DNA of 64,000 bases, from positions 62,001 through 126,000 of the forward strand of contig NZ_VZPJ01000007.1 of NCBI RefSeq assembly GCF_008801605.1, in the 5' to 3' direction. The translations under genes and the position numbers were made by a program. The notes beneath the pieces are model-generated. The model worked only from the letters and a program-made list of their open reading frames with translations. It was not told the origin of the DNA and did no database searches. Below, one piece after another: positions 17,433 to 25,964 of this stretch; the stretch's first letter is position 1; each line of letters begins with the position of its first letter. The DNA is from Pseudomonas brassicacearum subsp. brassicacearum (GTDB lineage Bacteria > Pseudomonadota > Gammaproteobacteria > Pseudomonadales > Pseudomonadaceae).

Positions 17433-19355
17433 ATGAACTCTTGGATCGCGAATATGAGCGTTATGCTCAAGCTGGCTTTGGGCTTTGCCGTTGTGCTGCT
17501 TCTGACCGCTATCCTCGCCGCGACCGGCTGGTTCAGCCTGGGGAAAATGATCGAGCGTACTGATCGAATGACCAGCATCACCGAACTCGGCAACCGTCTT
17601 GATCACCTGCGCAGGGCACGCTTGCAATACCAGCTGGACCGGGGAGATGAACAAAAGGGTGCATTGATCCAGGCGTCGCTGGACCAGTTTGTCGCCAAGC
17701 AGAAAAGCCTCGCAAACGAGTTGAGAAAACCTGAAAACCTGAAAAAACTTGCGCTGATCGAGCAGGCCAGCACGCAGTATCAAGTGGCACTGAATACGAT
17801 GCGCGAGGCTTATCGCAATGACGCGGCCATGCGCAAGGAGATGGGCGTCAATGCGGTCAAGGGTGCCGCGCTGATTGCCAAGGTCATCAATGACGTAGAA
17901 GCAATGCCTGCCTCGGATGAGCGCCGTTTCGAGCTGTACAGGGTCATCCTCAAGGCAAAAGAGGACTTGGCACTGGTGCGTTATGAAGTGCGTGGCTATA
18001 CCGGCAACCCCAACAGCGCCACCGAGCTCGCCGCCGCCCGCCAGCTGGAAAATGCGCTCAAGGGCATCGAAACCCTCAACGGCGCTTTCGGTCCGACCTA
18101 TGCCGACACCATCAAGCAGCTGGAAACCGCGCTGATTGCTTACCGCCGTTCGGTGCAGGATTTCACTGCCAGCAATCAGGCCATTGGCAAGGCCGTGCAG
18201 GACACTATCGATCTGGGTGAAACCATCACTCGTCTGTCTGACGAAATGTATGCCAGCCAACTGGTCTCCCGTGACGAAGACAGCGCCCAGGCGCGCATCC
18301 TGCAGCTGAGTTGTACGGCCTTGGCGATGTTGTTGGGGATTTTTGCCGCCCTGATCATCACCCGCCAGATTACACGGCCGTTGCAGGACACATTGGCTGT
18401 GGTCAATCGCATTGCAGCAGGTGATCTCACGCAGCACGTGATCGTGACCCGTCGTGATGAGCTGGGTGTCTTGCAGCAGGGTATTGAGCGCATGGGCAGC
18501 ACCTTGCGCGACCTGATCGGTGGCATCCGCGATGGCGTTACCCAAATCGCCAGTGCCGCCGAAGAGCTCTCGGCTGTCACCGAGCAGACCAGTGCCGGGG
18601 TCAACAGTCAGAAGACCGAGACCGATCAGGTGGCTACCGCCATGCACGAAATGTCGGTCACCGTGCATGAAGTCGCGCGTAATGCCGAACAAGCTCGCGC
18701 AGCTGCATCAGAGGCCGATGCACAAGCTCGTATTGGCGACCAGGTGGTCGCGCAAGCCATCGTTCAGATTGAGCGCCTGGCCGGCGAGGTCGGGCGTTCA
18801 GTCGAAGCCATGAACGAGCTGGAACAGGAAAGCGGGCGCATCGGCAAGATCATGGACGTGATCAGGGCGGTGGCTGAGCAGACCAACTTGCTGGCCCTTA
18901 ACGCCGCCATCGAGGCCGCTCGCGCGGGTGACGCCGGGCGCGGTTTTGCCGTGGTCGCCGATGAAGTGCGCGGATTGGCCCAGCGTACCCAGCATTCCAC
19001 CGAAGAGATTGAAAGCCTGGTGGCGGGCTTGCAGAACGGCACGCGCCAGGTATCGAGCATCATGCGAAACAGCCGCGAACTGACCGACAGCAGCGTGGAA
19101 TTGGCAGGCAAAGCCGGCACCTCCCTGGGCAACATCACCCAGGCGGTTTCCGGCATTCAGGCCATGAACCAGCAGATTGCCGCCGCCGCGGTGCAACAGA
19201 GTTCGGTGGCCGAGGAAATCAGCCGCAGTATCCTGAGCGTGCGCGATGTATCCGAGCAGACCGCCTCAGCCAGTGAAGAAACCGCAGCCTCCAGCATCGA
19301 ACTGGCGCGCCTGGGTAACCAGTTGCAGCAGTTGGTCAGTCACTTCAAGGTGTGA
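17433..19355 (+). CDS. Methyl-accepting chemotaxis protein, probable HBM-type sensor
   Basis: The protein is 640 residues from the ATG at 17433 (MNSWIANMSVMLKLALGF), which has AAGGA six bases upstream; an in-frame ATG six codons earlier has no such site. A first transmembrane helix (about 10-35) is followed by a helical periplasmic domain of about 250 residues, the length of the helical bimodular domain of McpS-like receptors for carboxylates. A second membrane helix (about 290-310, LSCTALAMLLGIFAALII), a HAMP linker and a signalling domain follow, with the hairpin tip IRAVAEQTNLLALNAAIEAA. There is no C-terminal NWETF-type pentapeptide. It is a single gene; the ligand is not known. Confidence 0.9.
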   Translation: MNSWIANMSVMLKLALGFAVVLLLTAILAATGWFSLGKMIERTDRMTSITELGNRLDHLRRARLQYQLDRGDEQKGALIQASLDQFVAKQKSLANELRKPENLKKLALIEQASTQYQVALNTMREAYRNDAAMRKEMGVNAVKGAALIAKVINDVEAMPASDERRFELYRVILKAKEDLALVRYEVRGYTGNPNSATELAAARQLENALKGIETLNGAFGPTYADTIKQLETALIAYRRSVQDFTASNQAIGKAVQDTIDLGETITRLSDEMYASQLVSRDEDSAQARILQLSCTALAMLLGIFAALIITRQITRPLQDTLAVVNRIAAGDLTQHVIVTRRDELGVLQQGIERMGSTLRDLIGGIRDGVTQIASAAEELSAVTEQTSAGVNSQKTETDQVATAMHEMSVTVHEVARNAEQARAAASEADAQARIGDQVVAQAIVQIERLAGEVGRSVEAMNELEQESGRIGKIMDVIRAVAEQTNLLALNAAIEAARAGDAGRGFAVVADEVRGLAQRTQHSTEEIESLVAGLQNGTRQVSSIMRNSRELTDSSVELAGKAGTSLGNITQAVSGIQAMNQQIAAAAVQQSSVAEEISRSILSVRDVSEQTASASEETAASSIELARLGNQLQQLVSHFKV

Positions 19356-19376
19356 AAAACGGAGCGGGAAAAACCG

Positions 19377-19407
19377 GCAAAAAAAAGCCCCGAACCAGTC
19401 GGGGCTT
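19377..19407 (-). terminator. Rho-independent terminator of aceA
   Basis: A 9-bp perfect stem AAGCCCCGA / TCGGGGCTT (19385-19393 with 19399-19407) with a 5-base loop is followed, on the minus strand, by a run of eight T. It lies between the convergent chemoreceptor gene and aceA and could serve both, but the T tract is only on the aceA strand. Confidence 0.9.
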
Positions 19408-19467
19408 CAGATCATCGGCTTTGCGGTTAGCTTTTACTCGGTCCGCAAGGGCCGTTTACGGCGTGTA

Positions 19468-20793
19468 TCAGTGGAACTGTTCTTCTTCGGTGGAACCGGT
19501 CAGTGCGGTCACCGACGAAGTGCCGCCCTGGATCACGGTGGTCATGTCGTCGAAGTAGCCGGTGCCCACTTCCTGCTGGTGAGCGACGAAGGTGTAGCCC
19601 TTGGCGGCGTCAGCGAACTCTTGCTCTTGCAGCTTCACGTAGGCGGTCATGTCGTTGCGGGCGTAGTCGTGCGCCAGGTTGAACATGCTGTGCCACATGT
19701 TGTGAATGCCGGCCAGGGTGATGAACTGGTGCTTGTAGCCCATGGCGGACAGTTCGCGCTGGAACTTGGCGATGGTCGCGTCGTCCAGGTTTTTCTTCCA
19801 GTTGAAGGAAGGCGAGCAGTTGTACGACAGGATCTGGTCTGGGTATTCCTTCTTGATCGCTTCGGCGAAGCGACGCGCCTCGTCCAGGTCCGGCTTGGCG
19901 GTTTCGCACCAGATCAGGTCGGCGTACGGTGCGTAGGCCAGGCCACGGGCGATGGCTTGGTCGAGACCGGCACGCACCTTGTAGAAGCCTTCCTGGGTGC
20001 GGGTACCGGTTACGAACGGTTGGTCGTACGGGTCGCAGTCGGAGGTCAGCAGGTCAGCGGCGTTGGCGTCGGTACGGGCCAGGATGATGGTTGGTACACC
20101 GGCAACGTCGGCGGCCAGGCGGGCAGCGGTCAGCTTCTGCACAGCTTCCTGGGTTGGAACCAGTACCTTGCCGCCCATGTGGCCGCATTTCTTCACCGAA
20201 GCCAGTTGGTCTTCGAAGTGAACGCCGGCGGCGCCTGCTTCGATCATGCTTTTCATCAGCTCGTAGGCGTTCAGGACGCCACCGAAACCGGCTTCAGCGT
20301 CAGCCACGATCGGCGCGAAGTAGTCGATGTAGCCTTCGTCGCCCGGGTTCTTGCCGGCTTTCCACTGGATCTGGTCGGCGCGACGGAACGAGTTGTTGAT
20401 GCGCTTGACCACGGTTGGAACCGAATCCACCGGGTACAGCGACTGGTCGGGGTACATCGACTCGGCGGAGTTGTTGTCCGCGGCCACTTGCCAGCCCGAC
20501 AGGTAGATCGCCTGGATGCCGGCCTTGACTTGCTGCACAGCCTGGCCGCCGGTCAGGGCACCCATGCAGTTGACGAAATCTTTCTCGGGACGGAAGGCTG
20601 GCTTGGCGCCCTGGGTGACCAGGTTCCAGAGCTTGTCGGCGCCCATTTTCGCAAGGGTGTGCTCAGGTTGAACCGAGCCACGCAGACGGACGACGTCAGC
20701 AGCGGAATAATTGCGCTTCACGCCTTTCCAGCGCGGGTTTTCAGCCCAGTCTTTTTCAAGGGCTGCAATTTGCTGTTCGCGTGTCAGTGCCAT
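19468..20793 (-). CDS. aceA: Isocitrate lyase
   Basis: The protein is 441 residues and catalyses cleavage of isocitrate to succinate and glyoxylate, the first step of the glyoxylate shunt. The catalytic loop KKCGHMGGK lies at residues 201-209 with C203 as the active cysteine, and VHFEDQ just before it holds the metal-binding acidic residues. GEGY-like and NCSPSFNWKK segments are also family hallmarks. GAGG precedes the ATG. It stands alone with its own terminator and a 455-base upstream gap containing a candidate promoter and operator. It competes for isocitrate with the two dehydrogenases encoded 8-11 kb away. Confidence 0.97.
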   Translation of the reverse strand: MALTREQQIAALEKDWAENPRWKGVKRNYSAADVVRLRGSVQPEHTLAKMGADKLWNLVTQGAKPAFRPEKDFVNCMGALTGGQAVQQVKAGIQAIYLSGWQVAADNNSAESMYPDQSLYPVDSVPTVVKRINNSFRRADQIQWKAGKNPGDEGYIDYFAPIVADAEAGFGGVLNAYELMKSMIEAGAAGVHFEDQLASVKKCGHMGGKVLVPTQEAVQKLTAARLAADVAGVPTIILARTDANAADLLTSDCDPYDQPFVTGTRTQEGFYKVRAGLDQAIARGLAYAPYADLIWCETAKPDLDEARRFAEAIKKEYPDQILSYNCSPSFNWKKNLDDATIAKFQRELSAMGYKHQFITLAGIHNMWHSMFNLAHDYARNDMTAYVKLQEQEFADAAKGYTFVAHQQEVGTGYFDDMTTVIQGGTSSVTALTGSTEEEQFH

Positions 20794-21147
20794 GGAGATA
20801 AACCTCGTCGCATAGGTCTTGGTGGAAAATTCCTGCTCCTGCCGACCAGGGGTTGGCGTACAAGTCGGTTCAGGCGGGGAGGCGACGGGATGAACGATGG
20901 GCTCGAGGGGAAAGTGAGCAGGTAGGGGCGAACTGCGGGCGCATTCGGGCGTCGTGGGCCTCCATACGAACTCAGAGTGATGCCGGGTTACCTAGTTACG
21001 CTTCCGTCCCTCGGGACAACTTCGTTCCAGTCGCAACCTCGTCAAACACACCTTGTGGGCGGTACAGACACGAATCGGCTCGCAGGGTAGTTGCAAGCGT
21101 CGACCCGAAGGCCCTTGCCAGGGCCCCTGATTAGCGGGAGCGAGGCC

Positions 21148-21176
21148 ATCATGCCTTCGGTTTTTTGCCTCGTCAA
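21148..21176 (-). promoter_or_regulatory. Candidate aceA promoter
   Basis: TTGACG (21171-21176) and CATGAT (21148-21153) are separated by 17 bases on the minus strand; the -35 matches five of six consensus positions and the -10 four of six. The predicted start lies near 21141. Its weak -10 and an upstream palindrome fit a regulated promoter. Assigned by eye. Confidence 0.4.
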
Positions 21177-21182
21177 ACGTTT

Positions 21183-21208
21183 TGTAGTGCTTTTTTTATA
21201 GCACTACA
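21183..21208. promoter_or_regulatory. Perfect palindrome upstream of aceA, possible RccR-type operator
   Basis: TGTAGTGCT and AGCACTACA form a perfect 9-base inverted repeat with an 8-base AT-rich centre. The centre is about 54 bases upstream of the predicted aceA start. Its TGTAGT...ACTACA ends resemble, from memory, the operator of RccR, an RpiR-family regulator that responds to KDPG and controls aceA in P. fluorescens. It is not a terminator: neither strand has a T tract after it. Confidence 0.5.
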
Positions 21209-21248
21209 TCTTTGGTCTAATACGACTCATCAGTCAGTTTTTGGTGCT

Positions 21249-22010
21249 TCAGTTCAGGGTATCGACCTTGACCCGCAAAATCATGTCGTCGCGGCCCTGG
21301 GTAGAGTAGCTGCGGGTCAGGCCCTGCTTGTCGGCTTGAGTCTGGCGATTCACGCCGGCCAGGGTGATCCATTCGCCCAGGCGACCGCTGACGGTTGTGT
21401 CGGTACTCTGAACGTTCACTACATCGGGACGTTCCTGGCTCATGCGGTCACGGTTGGTACTGATGCTGAGATGAACGGTCTCGCCGGTGACGCTCGCCGT
21501 GACATAAAAACCCTGGGTGACGTTGCGGTATTCGGTCTGGCTTTGCAGGCGGCCGTAGTTGTCGGTCTGGCTGCTGGTGAAGGGCACGCTCTGGCCGACC
21601 TGGATCAGCGCCGGCTGGCCTTCGCTGGCTTGCACCTGCTGCACGCCGCCGTCACGGCTGGCGGTGCTGCGGTTGATGATGCGGGTCTGGCTGGGCGCGG
21701 CGCCGTTGATCGAGTAACCCTGGTCGCCCTGCAGGTTGTTTTCGTTGGTGTCGACCGTAATCAGCAGGCGCTTGGGCGCAGTGTCCAATTGGGCCAGGAA
21801 CTGCCGGAGTTCTTCGATCTTGCCGGGCTCGGCGTTGACGATCAGTTGGTTGCCGTAGGCGCTGACCTGGCCGTCCTTGCCGATGAAGTTCTGTGCCACC
21901 GGCAGCAGGTCGGCGCTGGTGCGGTAGTTCAGCGGCACGATTTGCGTATCGGCCACGGCTGACAGGCTGCTACCAAGCAGCAAGAGGGTCAGCAGGGTGC
22001 GTAGAAGCAT
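21249..22010 (-). CDS. Orphan mini-secretin-like periplasmic or outer-membrane protein
   Basis: The protein is 253 residues from the ATG at 22010, which has GGAG eight bases upstream. MLLRTLLTLLLLGSS with AVADTQ gives a signal peptide cut near residue 20. Residues 22-90 (IVPLNYRTSADLLPVAQNF, then VNAEPGKIEELRQFLAQLD) match a secretin N1-type ring-building domain. The rest has the order seen in a secretin barrel: GQPALIQVGQSVPF, then a QTEYRNVTQGFYVTASV strand pair, then GRLGEWITLAGV. The protein is far shorter than GspD or PilQ and no secretion genes are nearby. It may be a small secretin relative or an assembly factor; its role is unknown. Confidence 0.75.
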   Translation of the reverse strand: MLLRTLLTLLLLGSSLSAVADTQIVPLNYRTSADLLPVAQNFIGKDGQVSAYGNQLIVNAEPGKIEELRQFLAQLDTAPKRLLITVDTNENNLQGDQGYSINGAAPSQTRIINRSTASRDGGVQQVQASEGQPALIQVGQSVPFTSSQTDNYGRLQSQTEYRNVTQGFYVTASVTGETVHLSISTNRDRMSQERPDVVNVQSTDTTVSGRLGEWITLAGVNRQTQADKQGLTRSYSTQGRDDMILRVKVDTLN

Positions 22011-22089
22011 GTCCATTTCTCCATGAGACAAAGGCCTGATATTGCCAGTTTGTCGGCCCCGGGTGGCGCAAGTTGAATGTTAGACGGCA

Positions 22090-22123
22090 AAACGCCCCGG
22101 CATCGGTAGATGGCGGGGCGTTT
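22090..22123 (-). terminator. Possible terminator downstream of the GNAT gene
   Basis: AAACGCCCCG (22090-22099) pairs with CGGGGCGTTT (22114-22123) across a 14-base loop, with only four T following on the minus strand. It is a moderate intrinsic terminator for the roxA-GNAT transcript. Confidence 0.55.
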
Positions 22124-22142
22124 CGAGGTTGCATGATTCATT

Positions 22143-22172
22143 TGTGGCGAGGGAGCAAGCTCCCTCGCCACA
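22143..22172. repeat. REP-like perfect palindrome
   Basis: TGTGGCGAGGGAG and CTCCCTCGCCACA form a perfect 13-base inverted repeat around CAAG, a REP family distinct in sequence from the GTGGGAGC family that dominates the window. It lies five bases past the stop of the GNAT gene. Confidence 0.8.
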
Positions 22173-22176
22173 GGTT

Positions 22177-22602
22177 TCAGGCCGAGCGCCGCACCATGTC
22201 CACATGCGGAATCCCGGCTTCCAGGAACTCCTCGCTGACCACTGCAAACCCCAGCCGCTCATAGAACGGCGTGGCGTGCACCTGGGCGCTGAGCATCTGC
22301 TGCTGGAGCCCACGCTTCTCGGCTTCGGCGATCACGGCGTGCATCAGCGCATCGCCCACCTTCAGGCCACGCCAGTCCTTGAGGACCGAGACGCGGCCGA
22401 TATGGCCGTCGGTCAGCAGGCGGGCGGTGCCGATGGGAAAGTCGCCTTCAAACGCCAGAAAATGCACCGCGCTCTGGTCGTCGGCATCCCATTCCAGCTC
22501 AGGTGGAACGGACTGCTCGGCAATGAACACGGTCTCACGAATGCGCCGGATCTCGGCGTTATCCTTTTGCCAGTCTGCGACACGAACGTGAATTTTATTC
22601 AT
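22177..22602 (-). CDS. GNAT family N-acetyltransferase (ElaA/YjcF-like)
   Basis: The protein is 141 residues. The core beta-alpha fold is recognisable from FPIGTARLL, RVSVLKDWRGLKVGDALMHA (the acetyl-CoA pyrophosphate-binding loop, here degenerate to RGLKVGDA) and ATPFYERLGFAVVSEEF. The terminal IPHVDM segment is shared with small ElaA/YjcF-type acetyltransferases of unknown substrate. It overlaps the 3' end of roxA by eight bases, so the two are co-translated. The substrate cannot be told. Confidence 0.85.
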   Translation of the reverse strand: MNKIHVRVADWQKDNAEIRRIRETVFIAEQSVPPELEWDADDQSAVHFLAFEGDFPIGTARLLTDGHIGRVSVLKDWRGLKVGDALMHAVIAEAEKRGLQQQMLSAQVHATPFYERLGFAVVSEEFLEAGIPHVDMVRRSA

Positions 22603-23761
22603 CAGCGAACCCCAGGCTGCCTTGCTTGACCAGCTCGCAGACCAGGCCGCGACCGTCTTCGTCGGCCAGCCACGGACCGAGGTTCTCGATGTGCAGGGCG
22701 TCGGCGGCGCAGATCATTTTCAGCAACTCGCGCAGCTTGCCCGGCAGGTAACGGCTCTGGCCGCTGGCGAACAGCAGCAGGTCGTCATCGACTTCCGACC
22801 AGGCCAGGCGCGCGCTCGGGTTGCGAATGATCACGGCACCTTGTTCCAGGCTGGCCAGCAGGTCGTCTTCTTCCAGTTCCGGGCCCACCACCAGTTCCGG
22901 GTAGCGCGGCTCGGTCATGAACTGGCCAAACCAGGTCAGCAGCAGGCGCTCGTCGCTCATGTGCTCGGCCAGCAAGCCCTTGAGGCGGTCGAGGGCGTCC
23001 TGCTGGATCTGGTGCGGATCGGCTACAGGGCGTGCGTCGGCGTCGGTGTAGCGTTCTTCGTCCGGCAGGAACTGGCTGAGGAAGTCGGTGAAGTGGGTCA
23101 GGACTTCAGCGGCGCTCGGCGCACGGAAACCCACCGAGTAGGTCATGCAGTCGTCCACGGCCACGCCGCAGTGCGCCAGGCGCGGCGGCAGGTAGAGCAT
23201 GTCGCCCGGTTCCAGGGTCCACTCATCGGTGGCTTCGAATTCAGCGAGGATGCGCAGGTCGGCGTGCTGCAGCAGCGGGCTTTCGGAGTCGCACATCTGG
23301 CCGATTTTCCAGTTGCGCTGGCCGTGGCCCTGCAGCAGGAACACGTCATAGTTATCGAAATGCGGACCCACGCTGCCACCGGGTGCGGCGAAGCTGATCA
23401 TCACGTCGTCGATGCGCCAGCTCGGCAGGAAGCGGAAGTTCTCCAGCAGCTCGCTGACTTCCGGTACGAACTGATCGACCGCCTGTACCAGCAGGGTCCA
23501 CTCGCGCTCTGGCAGCTTGCTGAATTCGTCTTCGGCAAACGGGCCGCGACGCAATTCCCAGGGACGCTCGCCATGCTCGATCACCAGGCGCGACTCGACT
23601 TCTTCTTCCAGGGCCAGGCCGGCCAGTTCGTCGGCATCGATCGGGCTTTGGAAGTCAGGAATCGCCTGACGGATCAGCAGGGGTTTTTTCTGCCAGTAGT
23701 CGCGCAGGAACTCCCGTGCCGTGATGCCGCCCAGGAGTTGCAGAGGAATATCAGGATTCAT
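22595..23761 (-). CDS. roxA: JmjC/cupin oxygenase, ribosomal protein L16 arginine hydroxylase
   Basis: The protein is 388 residues, the full length of RoxA (YcfD), a 2-oxoglutarate- and iron-dependent oxygenase that hydroxylates an arginine of ribosomal protein L16. The iron-binding HxD motif is in GPHFDNYDVFLLQGHGQ, and the second histidine is in RLAHCGVAVDD. The N-terminal QLLGGITAREFLRDYWQKKP is typical of the family, and the C-terminal part has the helical dimerisation and winged-helix-like region. It is upstream of and overlaps a GNAT gene. Confidence 0.92.
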   Translation of the reverse strand: MNPDIPLQLLGGITAREFLRDYWQKKPLLIRQAIPDFQSPIDADELAGLALEEEVESRLVIEHGERPWELRRGPFAEDEFSKLPEREWTLLVQAVDQFVPEVSELLENFRFLPSWRIDDVMISFAAPGGSVGPHFDNYDVFLLQGHGQRNWKIGQMCDSESPLLQHADLRILAEFEATDEWTLEPGDMLYLPPRLAHCGVAVDDCMTYSVGFRAPSAAEVLTHFTDFLSQFLPDEERYTDADARPVADPHQIQQDALDRLKGLLAEHMSDERLLLTWFGQFMTEPRYPELVVGPELEEDDLLASLEQGAVIIRNPSARLAWSEVDDDLLLFASGQSRYLPGKLRELLKMICAADALHIENLGPWLADEDGRGLVCELVKQGSLGFADE

Positions 23762-23800
23762 GTGTAACCTATTGAAAAAATATACTTTTCAGACGCGAAT

Positions 23801-23825
23801 AAAAACGCCCGGCGCGGCCGGGCGT
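23801..23825 (-). terminator. Rho-independent terminator of purB
   Basis: ACGCCCGGC (23805-23813) and GCCGGGCGT (23817-23825) form a perfect 9-bp stem with a 3-base loop; on the minus strand five T follow. It separates the purB transcript from roxA. Confidence 0.85.
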
Positions 23826-23845
23826 CTCAAAGGTAAAGCCGTGGA

Positions 23846-25216
23846 TCAGATGCGCTTGGCTTGTGCTGCTGCGTTGCCGATGTAACTGGCCGGCGTGAGC
23901 TTTTTCAGCTCAGCCTTGGCGTCGGCAGGCATGTCCAGGCCATCGATGAAAGTCTGCAACGCTTGAGGGCTGATGCCCTTGCCACGGGTCAGTTCTTTCA
24001 GCTTTTCATACGGGTTTTCGATGTTGTAGCGACGCATCACGGTCTGGATCGGTTCGGCCAGGACTTCCCAGCAGGCGTCCAAGTCGGCGGCGATCTTCTG
24101 CTCGTTCAGTTCCAGCTTGCTGATGCCCTTGAGGCTGGCTTCGTAGGCAATGACGCTATGGGCAAAACCCACGCCCAGGTTGCGCAGCACGGTGGAGTCG
24201 GTCAGGTCGCGCTGCCAGCGGGAGATCGGCAGTTTGCTCGCCAGGTGCTGGAACAGCGCGTTGGCGATGCCCAGGTTGCCTTCAGAGTTTTCGAAGTCGA
24301 TCGGGTTGACCTTGTGCGGCATGGTCGAGGAACCGATTTCGCCAGCGATGGTGCGCTGCTTGAAGTAACCCAGGGAAATATAGCCCCAGATGTCACGGTC
24401 GAAGTCGATCAGGATGGTGTTGAAGCGCGCGATCGCATCGAACAGTTCGGCGATGTAGTCATGCGGTTCGATCTGGGTGGTGTAGGGGTTGAAGCTCAGG
24501 CCCAGCTCGTCTTCGATGAAGGCGCGGGCGTTGGCTTCCCAGTCGATGTCCGGGTAGGCCGACAGGTGGGCGTTGTAGTTGCCCACGGCGCCGTTGATCT
24601 TGCCCAGCAGCGGCACGGCGGCCACCTGGGCGATCTGGCGCTCCAGGCGGTAGACCACGTTCGCCAGTTCCTTGCCCAGGGTGGTCGGCGAAGCCGGTTG
24701 ACCGTGGGTGCGCGACAGCATCGGCACGTCGGCGAAGCGGATCGCCAGCTCGCGGATGGCCTGGGCGGTCTGGCGCATCAGTGGCAGCATCACCTCATCA
24801 CGGCCTTCGCGCAGCATCAGGGCGTGGGACAGGTTGTTGATGTCCTCGCTGGTGCAGGCGAAGTGGATGAACTCGCTGACATTGGCCAGTTCCGGCAGCT
24901 TGGCCGCCTGCTCCTTGAGCAGGTATTCGATGGCCTTGACGTCGTGGTTGGTGGTGCGCTCGATCTCTTTGACGCGCTCGGCGTGCTCCAGCACAAAATT
25001 TTCTGCGAGGGCGTTCAACACCGCGTTGGCTTCGGCGGAAAACGCCGGGACTTCGCTGATGGCAGGGTGGGCGGCCAGGCGCTGGAGCCAGCGCACTTCA
25101 ACCAGGACGCGGGCACGGATCAGGCCGTACTCGCTGAAAATCGGGCGCAGGGCCTGGGTTTTGCCGGCGTAGCGGCCGTCAACAGGGGAAACCGCAGTGA
25201 GCGAAGAGAGCTGCAT
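23846..25216 (-). CDS. purB: Adenylosuccinate lyase
   Basis: The protein is 456 residues and acts twice in purine synthesis, releasing fumarate from SAICAR and from adenylosuccinate. The fumarase/aspartase-family signature appears as GSSTMPHKVNPIDFE, and the catalytic histidine lies in RTHGQPASPTTLGKE. The start at 25216 (MQLSSLTAVSPVDGRY) is the family start; the longer frame upstream is not conserved-looking. It is the last gene of a probable nudJ-mnmA-hflD-purB operon and is followed by its own terminator. Confidence 0.97.
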   Translation of the reverse strand: MQLSSLTAVSPVDGRYAGKTQALRPIFSEYGLIRARVLVEVRWLQRLAAHPAISEVPAFSAEANAVLNALAENFVLEHAERVKEIERTTNHDVKAIEYLLKEQAAKLPELANVSEFIHFACTSEDINNLSHALMLREGRDEVMLPLMRQTAQAIRELAIRFADVPMLSRTHGQPASPTTLGKELANVVYRLERQIAQVAAVPLLGKINGAVGNYNAHLSAYPDIDWEANARAFIEDELGLSFNPYTTQIEPHDYIAELFDAIARFNTILIDFDRDIWGYISLGYFKQRTIAGEIGSSTMPHKVNPIDFENSEGNLGIANALFQHLASKLPISRWQRDLTDSTVLRNLGVGFAHSVIAYEASLKGISKLELNEQKIAADLDACWEVLAEPIQTVMRRYNIENPYEKLKELTRGKGISPQALQTFIDGLDMPADAKAELKKLTPASYIGNAAAQAKRI

Positions 25217-25340
25217 GGGGTGTTCTCGGACAGTCGGGCAACGAAATGGGGCGCGTATCATACATGAAAACAATCGCCGGTCCGTCGCCAACTGACCGGC
25301 GTATTACGCGTAACGAACTAAAAAAACGGGTTGAGGCGAC

Positions 25341-25964
25341 TTATTCGTTGCGCATCAACGGGTAAAGCTCTTTAAGCAATTTGCGCCGGCTGATCACCAG
25401 TTGCCAGCGATGGCCGCCCAACTGCCGCCACAGCCGTGCCGAACGAATACCGGCCAGCAACAGGGCGCGGATCTTCGAGGCATTGCTCGGTTGCTGCAGG
25501 TTGCGCATGTCGCCATGCACCTGGATGCGCTGGCGCAAGGTGCTCAGGGTGTCCTGGTACAGCGCGCCGCAGGCCGCGACGACGTTTTCGTGGGACGGGC
25601 CGAAGTGCTCCACCTGGGACTGGATCTGCGGCAAGCGTTTGCCGATGGTTTCCAGCAGGTCGTCGCGCTTGGCCAGCTGACGCTCAAGGCCCAGCATCGA
25701 CAGGGCATAGCGCAGCGGTTCGCGTTGCAGGGCGCTGGGATCGCGCTCCAGGGCGCCAATCAGCGCACGATAGCCTTCGCGCAGGTTCAAGTCGTCGCCG
25801 CCGTAGACTTCCAGGGTGTCCTTGGGGTCGCGAACCAGCAGGCTGCCGAGCATGCAGGCCACGCCCGCTTCGGTGGCCTGGCCGGTCTTGGCGATCCTGT
25901 CCACCAGCACGGCGGCGAGGAATACGCCGCCCAATGCCGTCAGTTGTTCCTGGATGGGGGTCAT
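25341..25964 (-). CDS. hflD: High frequency lysogenization protein HflD homologue
   Basis: The protein is 207 residues, all-helical, with LTALGGVFLAAVLVDRIAKTG at the N-terminus, the hallmark of HflD (YcfC). In E. coli HflD binds the membrane periphery and modulates phage lambda CII; its cellular job in Pseudomonas is unclear. It overlaps mnmA by four bases and precedes purB, a conserved gammaproteobacterial order. Confidence 0.93.
   Translation of the reverse strand: MTPIQEQLTALGGVFLAAVLVDRIAKTGQATEAGVACMLGSLLVRDPKDTLEVYGGDDLNLREGYRALIGALERDPSALQREPLRYALSMLGLERQLAKRDDLLETIGKRLPQIQSQVEHFGPSHENVVAACGALYQDTLSTLRQRIQVHGDMRNLQQPSNASKIRALLLAGIRSARLWRQLGGHRWQLVISRRKLLKELYPLMRNE

Larger units (their letters stand above)
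20794..21248. other. Upstream region of aceA
   Basis: No gene is seen. On the minus strand the motif TTTGACGAGG occurs twice, at 21168-21177 and about 21043-21052, each a possible -35 element. The first has a CATGAT -10 candidate 17 bases downstream. A perfect palindrome lies just upstream of it. The implied aceA leader is about 350 bases, long enough for post-transcriptional control, but no known riboswitch was recognised. Confidence 0.5.
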
